Below are positions 25,079 to 36,731 of a DNA stretch of 64,000 bases, in pieces. Each line of letters opens with the position of its first letter. The stretch's first letter is position 1. Both the position numbers and the translations under genes were made by a program. The notes under the pieces were generated by a model, which was not told where the DNA came from, made no database searches, and saw only the letters and a program-made list of their open reading frames with translations. Source of the DNA: Archivesica marissinica (Eukaryota; Mollusca; Bivalvia; Venerida; Vesicomyidae); assembly GCA_014843695.1 (NCBI GenBank), contig CM026386.1:12823213-12887212 (forward strand). The letters run 5' to 3'.

Positions 25079-26985
25079 ACGAGACGTATAGCACGGTTTA
25101 TTGTCCCATCTGCTCGATGTATAGCACCGATACACGAGACGTATAGCACGGTTTATTGTTCCTTCTGCTCGGTGTATAGCACCGATACACGAGACGTATA
25201 GCACGGTTTATTGTCCCATCTGCTCGGTGTATAGCACCGATACACGAGACGTATAGCACGGTTTATTGTCCCATCTGCTCGGTGTATAGCACCGATACAC
25301 GAGACGCATAGCACGGTTTATTGTCCCATCTGCTCGGTGTATAGCACCGATACACGAGACGTATAGCACGGTTTATTGTTCCATCTGCTCGGTGTACAGC
25401 ACCGATACACGAGACGTATAGCACGGTTTATTGTCCCATCTGCTCGGTGTATAGCACCGATACACGAGACGTATAGCACGGTTTATTGTCCCATCTGCTC
25501 GGTGTATAGCACCGATACAAGAGACGTATAGCACGGTTTATTGTTCCTTCTGCTCGGTGTATAGCACCGATACACGAGACGCATAGCACGGTTTATTGTC
25601 CCATCTGCTCGGTGTATAGCACCGATACACGAGACGTATAGCACGGTTTATTGTTCCTTCTGCTCGGTGTATAGCACCGATACACGAGACGTATAGCACG
25701 GTTTATTGTCCCATCTGCTCGGTGAATAGCACCGATACACGAGACGTATAGCACGGTTTATTGTCCCATCTGCTCGGTGTATAGCACCGATACACAAGAC
25801 GTATAGCACGGTTTATTGTCCCATCTGCTCGTTGTATAGCACCGATACACGAGACGTATAGCACGGTTTATAGTCCCATCTGCTCGGTGTATAGCACCGA
25901 TACACGAGACGTATAGCACGGTTTATTGTCCCATCTGCTCGGCATATAGCACCGATACACGAGACGTATAGCACGGTTTATTGTCCCATCTGCTCGGTGT
26001 ATAGCACCGATACACGAGACGTATAGCACGGTTTATTGTCCCATCTGCTCGGTGTATAGCACCGATACACGAGACGTATAGCACGGTTTATTGTCCCATC
26101 TGCTCGGTGTATAGCACCGATACACGAGACGTATAGCACGGTTTATTGTCCCATCTGCTCGGTGTATAGCACCGATACACGAGACGTATAGCACGGTTTA
26201 TTGTTCCTTCTGCTCGGTGTATAGCACCGATACACGAGACGTATAGCACGGTTTATTGTTCCATCTGCTCGGTATATAGCACCGATACACGAGACGTATA
26301 GCACGGTTTATTGTTCCTTCTGCCCGGCATATAGCACCGATACACGAGACGTATAGCACGGTTTATTGTTCCATCTGCCCGGCATATAGCACCGATACAC
26401 GAGACGTATAGCACGGTTTATTGTCCCATCTGCCCGGCATATAGCACCGATACACGAGACGTATAGCACGGTTTATTGTTCCATCTGCTCGGTGTATAGC
26501 ACCGATACACGAGACGTATAGCACGGTTTATTGTTCCTTCTGCTCGGTGTATAGCACCGATACACGAGACGTATAGCACGGTTTATTGTTCCTTCTGCTC
26601 GGTGTATAGCACCGATACACGAGACGTATAGCACGGTTTATTGTTCCATCTGCCCGGCATATAGCACCGATACACGAGACGTATAGCACGGTTTATTGTC
26701 CCATCTGCTCGGTGTATAGCACCGATACACGAGACGTATAGCACGGTTTATTGTCCCATCTGCCCGTGTATAGCACCGATACACGAGACGTATAGCACGG
26801 TTTATTGTCCCATCTGCCCGGCATATAGCACCGATACACGAGACGTATAGCACGGTTTATTGTCCCATCTGCTCGATGTATAGCACCGATACACGAGACG
26901 TATAGCACGGTTTATTGTTCCTTCTGCCCGGCATATAGCACCGATACACGAGACGTATAGCACGGTTTATTGTTCCTTCTGAAAG
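25079..26985 (-). repeat. 55-bp variant of the SINE-core satellite, about 34 units
   Basis: The unit is GAGACGTATAGCACGGTTTA + TTGTCCCATCTGCTCGG + TGTATAGCACCGATACAC. It differs from the 49-bp unit by a short extra segment (GTATAGCAC). The same variant appears at 3590-3700 in the forward array. Confidence 0.95.
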
Positions 26986-27154
26986 AATGTTAGTAGTATA
27001 TAACTACCGCCAACTCCACTTCTTACCTATTCCCTATTCCTCTCTCGTGACGTCATTATCCTATAACTGGGTGACCTTTAAGGAAGTGTCATCAAAGGGA
27101 ATAAGAGGTCGAGTGTCACCTTTGGGGTCAACGCCCGAATGGGTGCGGGTATGT

Positions 27155-27245
27155 GTAGGTTCCATCAGGAATGAAGCCTCGAGAGCAATTAATCTAACGT
27201 TGTAAGAATTTGTTTCGCAATCGAGCTAAAATAGATTTGTATAAA
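27155..27245 (+). mobile_element. SINE-C 3' fragment
   Basis: GGTTCCATCAGGAATGAAGC then the GTTTCGCAATCGAGCTAAAA tail. Confidence 0.7.
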
Positions 27246-28832
27246 CTAATCCAATGTCTTGAGGGAAGTTGAAACATTATGAAATAAAGGTTGTTTCTGT
27301 GTTTCAATTATAACTCAATCACCATAATCAAGTACATTCTAACTTAAAACTAATCGCAGAATGAGTGAATTTTACACCGAGCATTCGTTATCTAGATAAG
27401 AGATCAAATATCATTAAGGAGTGTACTACATGACATTGTGATTTCAATGAATTACCTGGGCAACGAAATATCTCTGAACGCTTTATCTAATAAAAGATGT
27501 GATTAAATAGCCAAGATTAATATTTGTGTTGGACATTTCAACTTTTCAACAATGCACGTCACAGCTTATGTATCTGCATGTCTCTTCATTACCTCATGTT
27601 GACATGTTAAATTGTAGACTGGTTCACTGATTTTATGGCTTTAAGTCCGTCCGTACGCCCGCCCGCCCGCGTTCACGCCAGCCCGCCCGGCAGCCGTTCG
27701 TCCAATCGCCACCTCCCACAACCCGCCCAAATCCCGCACACCCGTTCCGACAACCGTCCGTCCGTCCATCCGTCTTCCTGTCTGTGCACCTTCATAATAC
27801 GAGCACGTCTATATACCGACTAACTACATAAAATAACACTTAATTTAGTTTAATGCGTGTCATTTATGTATTAATTCATGTATATATCACAGCAAAGTGG
27901 AAATATTGTGTGTGGAATATATCCAATTTCTTGAGATACATGTATGAATTACAATGAAACTTTAAATTGCAAAATAATTCAATTCAAAACGTTATAATCC
28001 GTACATCTTGAATAAACACCAGAATCTATCAGTAGTACAGTGGTTAACACGATAGAGGACTTTGTTCAGCAACAAGTCGAGACATGTTTTGGTGCGCATG
28101 CGCGTTTGCCTATCTTCTCAACGTTCATCCTCAATGCTATTCCGCCCCCTCATCAGTACTCCAACTTACCTCATATGAGCTGAATGAGCTCATATATGCG
28201 GTATATACATGTATTTACTATACTATTGTACGCACGCTAGTGACAAACAGTTTATAGACCCGCGTTGCCGGTGTAAATAGGGCAACCAATGTATACGAGT
28301 ATCTTCCCATATATAAATCGTACGTCGCTACGCTGATGCAAAGACTGAAGGTTCGATAGAATCTTGATTAGGAGGAGTTGTTCGTTGGTTCGTGCCTCAT
28401 TATTACTCCTTCATATGCACCCCTCGTTGCGACAAACAAGCTATTTGAGTACAATGTATAGGGTGTACTCTTACAGCAAGACTACTATTGATCCACCATT
28501 CTGAACACAACTGACCATGAGGAGTAAATATGCTTTATTGGGGAGTTGAAAAGAGTAAGCGAGGAGTTAAAACGAAGACAATAAGCGTGTGTATGGTCAT
28601 TATATAGGTTGCTTTATGTATAACTATGTACACACGTATCGTCAAACTCAACACCTCCCGTACATTTAGTAGACAATAACTCGAGTTTACAAGTACATGT
28701 AGCATATTTTTAAGTTTGTTTAATCGTACACATTATTATAGCATATGGAAAACACGCACCACAATACAGATAGTTCCGGTCAACGTTATTAATCATAGAA
28801 TTTAGCACAAATTGTGAACAGTTTGTTAATTT
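27246..28832. other. Unassigned stretch
   Basis: Apart from the CCGT-rich patch I see no coding frame with recognisable motifs and no repeat shared with the rest of the window. It may include 3' flank of the broken zinc-finger gene. Confidence 0.4.
27640..27790 (+). repeat. Low-complexity CCGT/CGCC-rich stretch
   Basis: Alternating GTCCGTCC and CGCCCGCCCG runs. No function is evident. Confidence 0.7.
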
Positions 28833-29591
28833 TTAACATGTCTTGAATTTGCGTCCGATGATTACTATTTTCGGACGGTTTTTCATCCTGTCCATTTCCC
28901 TCTGTGCCCACCTCTCTGCCTGCCGCATCGGCGTTAACCTAGTGTCGGTCTCTATGTCTGCTCCTCCACCTGCCTGCGTATGATCCAAATGTATGTCAGT
29001 GTACGTATTTTTACATTCGCTCGCGGTTATTTCCGGAAGTTCGAATCGTTTCAGAACGGTTTCGAACAAGTACTTTCTCTGATTAGTGGCATATTTCCAC
29101 GCCTCCTCTTTATCGTAGCCATCGATTATCTATAGATCCGCTGCAGTTTTCTTAATCGCAGTATAAACTGGATCACGTAGGAGGCCATGCATCCATTCCA
29201 CTTTTAACATGAAATCTTCCACCAATTTCTTCCTATTCTTGGATCTCATATTCCGGAATACCGTCCGCCTAGCAACGTTCTCCGTAGCACCCTGTGCCCG
29301 CAACTAATATTTCACATTCTCCTCAAATTCCGATTGACACTGATTAAACACTCTGTCTACGATACAGTACCACGGATCGATAACATCAGAATCCTCCTCT
29401 TGACTGGAATCTTCGTCATTACTGGAATCTTCGCCACTCGCGTCATCGGAGTTTGACATATCCACATCATCGATCGTACCCAATATATCCTTCTCGTATT
29501 CATTCTCGTCATCGACATGAAGCGTTCGTTTATCGCGAAGCATATTGTCTTTTCGCATGAATCGTTTCGAGCATATATCGCAACTGTACAT
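28833..29591 (-). pseudogene. Degenerate C2H2 zinc-finger protein gene with two in-frame TAG codons
   Basis: The minus strand reads as one continuous 252-codon frame from ATG at 29591 to the stop at 28833. It is broken only by TAG at 29304-29306 and TAG at 29130-29132. The N-terminus YSCDICSKRFMRKDNMLRDK is a C2H2 finger in which the first zinc-binding His is Asp, followed by RTLH with the second His. An acidic Ser/Asp/Glu region follows (residues 35-75). After the first stop the frame continues sensibly: LVEDFMLKVEWMHGLLRDP, then after the second stop YDKEEAWKYATNQRKYLFET, ending with a basic RPKIVIIGRKFKTC. An in-frame stop lies just upstream of the ATG. I do not recognise the family by name. 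Two ambers plus a lost His suggest a decayed copy. Stop-codon readthrough is a less likely alternative. Confidence 0.6.
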
Positions 29592-29814
29592 GTTGAGGTC
29601 TCGCTAAAGAATGAGGAGTGAGGAGGAGTGATACTACTTTATGTATAGCGTTCTTCAAAGCCGCACGATATAAGCAAATGAGATAAGCAGTGATGCCATA
29701 CATTTACACAGGCAGACAACCCGAAATCACAGTAGTTGTCTGAAAACGAAAGTAGCGTGAATATCGAACTGATGTTCATCCTATTGTCAACCTATAATAG
29801 ACAAAGCGGAAACG

Positions 29815-30474
<660 letters not shown>

Positions 30475-30706
30475 TGGAGTGATCGCCCTTGGTAGCAAAA
30501 TGGCGCAAAATCTTTTCAGTGAAAAAGTGATGTAAAATTTAATATTGGACCTATTTCCTGGATGAGAAAAGGCGTTGAAATTGTTTTAAAATGGACATTA
30601 TAATGTTAAGATAAGAACTGATCCGTTAGATCTCATAAAAGTATGTAAACTTTATTTACCTTTATTTACCTGTGAGAAACTGAGAAAATGTTCACCTGAA
30701 TTGTCA

Positions 30707-31581
30707 ATGGGACGTAAACGTAATAAATTGTCACCTGGACAGAATCAAACTACAAAGCCAAAGAAATATAAATGTGTTCCACAACCGCACATTGAATACA
30801 ATACTGCTGACAGTGCGAGTGAGGACACTGTCCATTCTGAAGCCATCAATTATCACTGTTCCCCACCCACTACCATTATGAGGTTCAGTCAGGAAGAAAT
30901 TGAAGAGCTGAGTGCTAAGCTAGCCCCATCGCTTATTAAAGACCTCAAATCTGCATTAAGGGATGAAGTAGTCAGTTCCGTGAAGGGCGAAATAAAAGCT
31001 CTTGTCATCCAGGAAACACAGAGTCTCAGAGATGATGTTTCCCAACTAAAAAATGATGTTGCTAAACTTCAATTAGAATTAAAAACAACAAAGGCCGATT
31101 TTGACGAACTAAACCAATACGGTCGTAGGATGTGCCTTGACATCACCGGTATCATTGGCGACACTGGCTCACCAACTGAGGATGTGGAGGCAAACATTCT
31201 AAATCTTGCCAAACTTAAGAATATTCCACTTACGAGTACAGATATTGACAAATGTCATCGTAAAGGCCAGGTTCGAGACAATGTTGCAAACAAAAGAGTA
31301 ATTGTGAAATTCACAAATTCCAAAGCTAGACAACGAATCTACAACGTGAGAAAATTCATGGGTGTTGGGATTTACGTTCAACAAAACCTCACGCCTTACA
31401 GGGAGCATCTTGCATTTGAGACAAGGAAGCTTAAGCGTGAAATATCATTGCAAACTGTTGGGTAGCTGGATGTAACATTTATGTGCAACAAAATAATGCT
31501 TCCACCGGTCGTATTGTGAGAGACATGGAAGCGATCAATGCCATCAGATCTGCACACAGCCCTGTTCCTCACTCAGACTAG
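30707..31581 (+). pseudogene. LINE-A ORF1 (coiled-coil RNA-binding protein), frameshifted
   Basis: ATG at 30707. A basic N-terminus (GRKRNKLSPGQ) is followed by a heptad-rich coiled coil at about residues 55-135 (SLRDDVSQLKNDVAKLQLEL). An RRM-like segment then follows, starting at the QYGRRMCLDITGI motif common to many LINE ORF1 proteins. The protein would bind element RNA in an RNP. The frame stops at 31463-31465, but the neighbouring frame continues sensibly (CNIYVQQNNASTGRIVRDME) to TAG at 31579-31581. One small indel near 31460 has therefore truncated it by about 38 residues. Confidence 0.78.
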
Positions 31582-31839
31582 AGTGCATTGACAGCTGTCA
31601 ACGTTTGTTGATAAACATACCTAGCGTGCTATATATAGGCATACAATACACAATCACGTACGTTCATTCAGCTGTGTCATTGATATATAATATAATACTT
31701 GGATCACGTGTCAGATACATATATGTATACGCCACTTACCTGGATTTCTGTTTATAATCCTTTTGTACGCTCTTGAATCCACACAGACGGCAATTTGTCA
31801 TTAATTGTCATCGTGAAATCCGAATGATTTACAAGTTTA

Positions 31840-32646
31840 TATTTCACTTACTTTACTGAAACTAAATTGTCTTTTGAAATTAATGATGATAGTCTACAAT
31901 TAGATGGGTTTGGGTCATTTTATAGGAAAGATAAGACTACACATTCTGGCGGTCTGCTCGTGTATGTATCATCAATGTATCATTCTAGGCGCATATTACA
32001 CTTGGAAAATATACTTCCCGAATCAATATGGATTGAATTTAAAGATGAAACAAAGTCATACCTACTTTGCAACGTTTATCGACAGCCTAATTGTCCTGTT
32101 GAATTTTGGGAACGATTTAACATTTGTATTGATGATGCCCTTGATTTATCAAGCAACTTAGTGATAGCTGGAGACGTTAATGAAGATCAGTTAAACTTAA
32201 ACAATACTAAATTTCATGATATTTTATTAGTGAACAATATGTGTAATGTAATCACTGAACCAACATGCGTGAGTCCGCATTCGAGTACCCTGATTGATCC
32301 AATTGCTGTCTCTAATAATATCCAATGCCTTCATTCAGGAGTGTTTAAAACAGATGCAAATATCAGTGACCACTACGGAACATATGTATTCATTCAAATA
32401 AACCTTCGACCTAATGCCCCGTTTACACGCAGAGTTTGGAATTACAAAAGAGCAACTATTGTTGAACTAAATGAAAAAGTTCACACAACTGACTGGTCAT
32501 TCATAAATCAGGAGGACATTAACATAGCCGCGTCAAATTTTACTAACAAATTCATTGAGTTATGCACATCATGTATTCCTTCAAAATTAGTTATTGTAAG
32601 ACCAAATGATAAACCGTGGTATAATTCCAGACAAACCGTGGTATGA
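31840..32646 (+). pseudogene. LINE-A ORF2, endonuclease part
   Basis: The sequence is open from the TETKL motif (31855), which carries the catalytic Glu, through GGLLVYVSS, SNLVIAGDVNEDQL (the GD[F/V]N site) and ANISDHYGTYVF (the SDH site). The normal N-terminal strand of the domain is not recognisable upstream, where an in-frame stop lies, so the 5' end is degraded or lost. The frame breaks at 32611-32717, where a 22-bp unit has been amplified. Four extra units add 88 bp, which explains the shift into the frame of the RT part. Confidence 0.78.
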
Positions 32647-32717
32647 TTCCAGACAAACCGTGGTATAATTCCAGACAAACCGTGGTATAATTCCAGACAA
32701 ACCGTGGTATAATTCCG
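32611..32717 (+). repeat. 22-bp tandem repeat inside LINE-A ORF2
   Basis: Four full 22-bp units start at 32611, 32633, 32655 and 32677, and a partial fifth starts at 32699. Each begins AAACCGTGGTATAATTCC. The unit encodes the KPWYNS motif of the ORF. Confidence 0.92.
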
Positions 32718-34405
32718 AAATAAGGAGATAATCTAGACAACGTGACAGGCAAAAGAAAATAGCGACATCTAGCGGGAAATTAAAGGATTGGATTTCATAC
32801 AAGTCACTTCGCAACAAAGTCAACAATATGAAAAAACATGCAAAAGAAATTTTCTTTAATAATATTGAGTTTACACTAAATGATGCGAAGTCAAACAACC
32901 CGCGTGAGTGGAAAATCGTGAAATTACTAGTCAAAGAAAATTCAACAAGTTGCGATTCCATCCCACCTCTGTTGAATAGTACAGACTCGTTAGCGTTCAC
33001 AGACGAAGATAAGGCCAATGTACTTAATGATTTTTTTGTCTCTATATCGACCATAGATGATTCAAATGCATATTTACCCTTGTTCACGCTTAAATCAAAC
33101 AATTTATTCAATCAGTTTAATATATCTGAACAAGACGTAATCGATATTTTGTCAAACTTGGTTATCAATAAAGCAAGTGGGCCGGACCAAATCAGTCATA
33201 GAATGTTAAAAGAAACACGCCTCTCGATTGGTCTACCTTTATCAATGCTGTTTAATAGATCAGTCATTTTATCTCAATATCCGGAATGTTGGAAATCAGC
33301 AAACGTAATGCCTCTTTTTAAAAAGGGAGACAAATCTTTATCTTCAAATTATAGACCTATTTCTTTGATTAGTTGTGTAGGCAAAGTGTTGGAGAGAATT
33401 ATGTTCAGACATACTTATAATTATTTACACGAAAATGAACTTATATACGTGAATCAATCCGGGTTTTTACCAGGACACTCAACTATTTCTCAACGTATTG
33501 ACATTTATAACCAGATATGTAAAGCCTTCGGTGAGAGAAAATCCACCTGCATTGTTTTTTGCGATATAAGTAAAGCATTCGATAGGGTGTGGCACAAAGG
33601 TCTTCTATTTAAGCTTAGACAATATGGTGTTTCTGAAGAAATAATCAAATGGTTGTCAAATTACTTAAAGAATATAACACAAAGGGTGTGTGTAAATTCT
33701 TCTTTTTCAGAGGAGAAAATTGTAAATACTGGAGTTCCCCAGGGCTCGGTTCTTGGACCTCTATTATTTTTGATCTACGTAAATGATATTGCTGACTCAC
33801 TTCATAGCATTACTAGACTGTTCGCCGATGATAGTCCCATTGCAGTCAGTTCCAATGATAATCTACACATACAAGAAATCATTAACCAGGATCTTGATAT
33901 TATTGCCACTTGGGTAATGCGATGGTTGGTTCAATTTAATCCGGCTAAAACAGAAGTTATGTTCATGTCTCTTAGCAAAAATAATCACATAATGCCTACT
34001 CTTTATTTTCAGAACACACAACTTAATTTTGTTCAAACTCATAAACACCTTGGTGTTACACTTAGCGACGATGGTACTTGGCATAATCATATTTTAAACA
34101 TAGCAGCATCTGCGTCTAAAGTCTTAGGTACAATGCGTATGTTAAAATTCAAATTAAAGAGGACAACGTTAAACCAATTATATATTTCATACATGAGACC
34201 TATCCTGGAATACGCATCCATTGTTTGGGACAATTGTACTACTTATGAAAAGGAAATGCTTGAACAAATACAGATCGATGCTGCGCGTATTGTCACTGGT
34301 CTAACTAGATCTGTATCAATAGCTAACCTTCTAAAAGAGATTGGCTGGGTGGACTTATCAATAAGGAGAAACATTCAAAAATTAACAAAAATACAAGAAC
34401 GGTGA
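32699..34405 (+). pseudogene. LINE-A ORF2, reverse transcriptase part
   Basis: This is the core of a non-LTR RT. Visible motifs are KASGPDQISHRMLK, LFKKGDKSLSSNYRPISLIS, motif A CDISKAFDRVWHKGL, motif B TGVPQGSVLGPLLFLIYVND, motif C LFADDSPIAVSS (catalytic FADD at 33821-33832), then LGVTLSDDGTW and YISYMRPILEYASIVWDN. The catalytic triad is intact. The frame is lost near 34400, just after KLTKIQER. The closest groups by motif are the CR1/Jockey assemblage. Confidence 0.85.
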
Positions 34406-34409
34406 ACTT

Positions 34410-35005
34410 CCAAATCATTTAAGTGGACTTTTCCCAAATACTGTTTCGGACTCAAACCCATACTTCTTGAGAAATAATCTAGACTATGCTACGGTGGCAC
34501 GTCGCCTTAAAATATATGCTTCCTCCGTCATACCGTCATCTATTAAATTATGGAACGAGTTAGACACTGATACCCGTGATTCTGACTCATTAGTTTCTTT
34601 TAAACATAAGATTACAAAATTGTTCAAACCTGACCATGTTCCCTCATATTTTCTCGATGGAGATATATTTATCCAAGTCCACCATGCCCGAATAAGAAAC
34701 AGATGTAGCAATCTCAATAGTGACTTATTTTACAATCATTTACGTCAAGATTCAATATGCAATTGTGGATATTTAACAGAAAATGCAGAACATTATTTCT
34801 TTCGATGCACGCAATACAATATGCATAGAAGACAACTTTTCCTAATTACCAGGCGATACCATCCCTTAAGTGTAGAGAAACTACTGTTATACTAAACTAC
34901 TATGGTATAAATAGTCTAAGCAATGAAGAAAATAGCACACTTTTCAAACATGTACACTCATACATAATAGCCACAAAGCGCTTTGTACCTGCAACTGATC
35001 GCTAA
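34410..35005 (+). pseudogene. LINE-A ORF2, C-terminal part
   Basis: After a frameshift the sequence continues with LPNHLSGLFPNTVSDSNPYF, SSIKLWNELD and a zinc-knuckle-like CNCGYLTENAEHYFFRC. These are typical of the ORF2 tail of CR1-like elements. Another small shift near 34892 precedes the last codons (GINSLSNEENSTLFKHVHSY) ending in TAA at 35003-35005. Confidence 0.75.
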
Positions 35006-35536
35006 TTTAGAATCTGCCTGACACACCATATAATTATATATACACTACTATATCGGATCTCAGGTGGGGGGGGGCTAGAGGGGGCTAGGACTGGGTTAAG
35101 ACAGCGTGGGAATTTTTGTTTTTCCTTTTTGTTTAATTATTAGTATCTTCTTTTCTTTGAAGTGTTGATGGATTTATGAAAATAGTTTTCCTTCTCAGAT
35201 TGTTTTTTGTTTGATTCAATTTCTATTTTGCGTCCATACATTATTGTTTCCATCATATGTATGTCTATCTAAATTCCAAAATTTCTGTTTATATTAATAA
35301 TGTTTTTTTCCGTTTATACATATCAACATAGAGTAACATTGACAGTACTGAGATGATATCGCACCTTTTGTTTAATAAAGTTTGATTATTGGGAATGGCC
35401 GTTTTCTAATGTTGGTTATAACTTGTGGCCCGACCATGTATGTATGCATCTTATACATTGTTAATTTCTATTCTGTATCATGCATGTATGTCAACTGTAC
35501 TGTTTAATATGCATATGCAATAAAATATGGTTAAAT
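35006..35536 (+). other. LINE-A 3' UTR
   Basis: AT-rich, with a short G run at 35066-35075. It has no open frame of note and ends just after an AATAAA near 35519. No poly(A) tail is visible. Confidence 0.5.
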
Positions 35537-35775
35537 CAATACGTAACGCTATCTTACCGGAACCGGATATGCAACCGTCTCACCGGAACCGGACTCTCCA
35601 ATACCTAATTCGACTCCCCATCACCTCATTGGACTCCTCATTACCACATGTTGACGCACGCACGCACGCACGCACCCACTCACGCACGCACGCACGCACG
35701 CACGCACGTATGTATTTATATTTATATCAGAACCGAAGCCGGAGGCAAATTTCTACCGAGGCAATCTACATGGGA
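35537..35775 (+). repeat. Direct repeat flanking LINE-A, downstream copy
   Basis: Same order of landmarks as 29815-30474 but with only about 55 bp of ACGC repeat (35654-35708). Its right end continues without a break into the inverted-duplicate segment, as expected of the target flank. Confidence 0.75.
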
Positions 35776-35822
35776 GTCCGGGGGATCCGGGGAGTTCGGG
35801 GGTCCGGGGGGTCCGGGGGCAT
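35771..35822 (+). repeat. G-rich tandem repeat with G-quadruplex potential
   Basis: Five runs of four to six Gs are separated by 3-5 bases (GTCC/ATCC/AGTTC spacers). The homologous left copy near 2980 has essentially one unit. Confidence 0.75.
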
Positions 35823-36731
35823 GTTCCCCCTTAAAATTGTTGGGGATCAATTTGTTTTCTGATTATAAGGAGTATAGACGTATAATGTACTGACCTTTCA
35901 GCTGTCTAGCACTCAACATTTGATACAGCAAAGGGATATTTTTTGGCATTTTATTTATTTAATTTTTAATTAATTTTGTTTTTGCTTTGGATATTTTAAG
36001 CGAGGCAACTGCGTCAGTGTGCCTCATTATAACATAAACTTGCATATCTGTATTCGTTTTAAATTTTTAAAATGAAAAGGTACAACATAATAGTTATTTA
36101 AATTCATCGATCACAACATTATATTTTTTTACCCTCACGCAATGCAATGCTGTAATACTCGTTATTTCATGAAATCCGCATACGTATGGATGCTATTGAT
36201 TGCCATCGTTCGAAACCTTACATTAACATAATATAGCTATTTATTCAGGTCCAGTGAGCCATGTAATTCTATTCAAAATGGTTCAACATTTCTTCTTCCG
36301 TGTTTGAGTAGCGAATTGCGCATTTGCAATGTCAGTAATATATATATATACAAACAGTGCACCATTTTGAATAAACTGGGGTAATGTATTATATTAAGCA
36401 TTATTTATTTCAGTATTTTACGTATAATCAAGATATGAACATTTTACATATAATGCAACAGCAGTAGATAGAAAGGGATTTGTGCGTGATAGCGCAGTGG
36501 TAGCGCATTCGCTTCATGTGCGAAATGTCGGGAGTTCGAGCCCCACTGGCATCAGGCGAATGTATGGACCGCCTTAAAAGTCCTAGCCTAAGGGTGAGGT
36601 AACCCCAACATAAACCTCGAATGCTGAAGCCGGAGGTACTGGGCCGCACGGCGCATTCTAATAAACCACGGTACTACGCATAAACGCAAAATGAATCACA
36701 ATGACAGAAAGAGTAAACCCGTGAAGAAACT

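Larger units (their letters stand above)
30475..35536 (+). mobile_element. LINE-A: CR1/Jockey-like non-LTR retrotransposon
   Basis: The element has a 5' UTR (about 30475-30706), ORF1, ORF2 with endonuclease and reverse transcriptase, and a 3' UTR ending near a late AATAAA (about 35519). It lies between long direct repeats (29815-30474 and 35537-35775), which have the geometry of an unusually long target duplication. RT catalytic residues are intact, but ORF1 has a frameshift and ORF2 has at least three, so the copy is not autonomous. No RNase H is seen. Confidence 0.82.

Noticed and set aside
3505..26985. CRISPR array
   Set aside because: Units are contiguous without unique spacers, and the context is clearly animal DNA with introns and SINEs.
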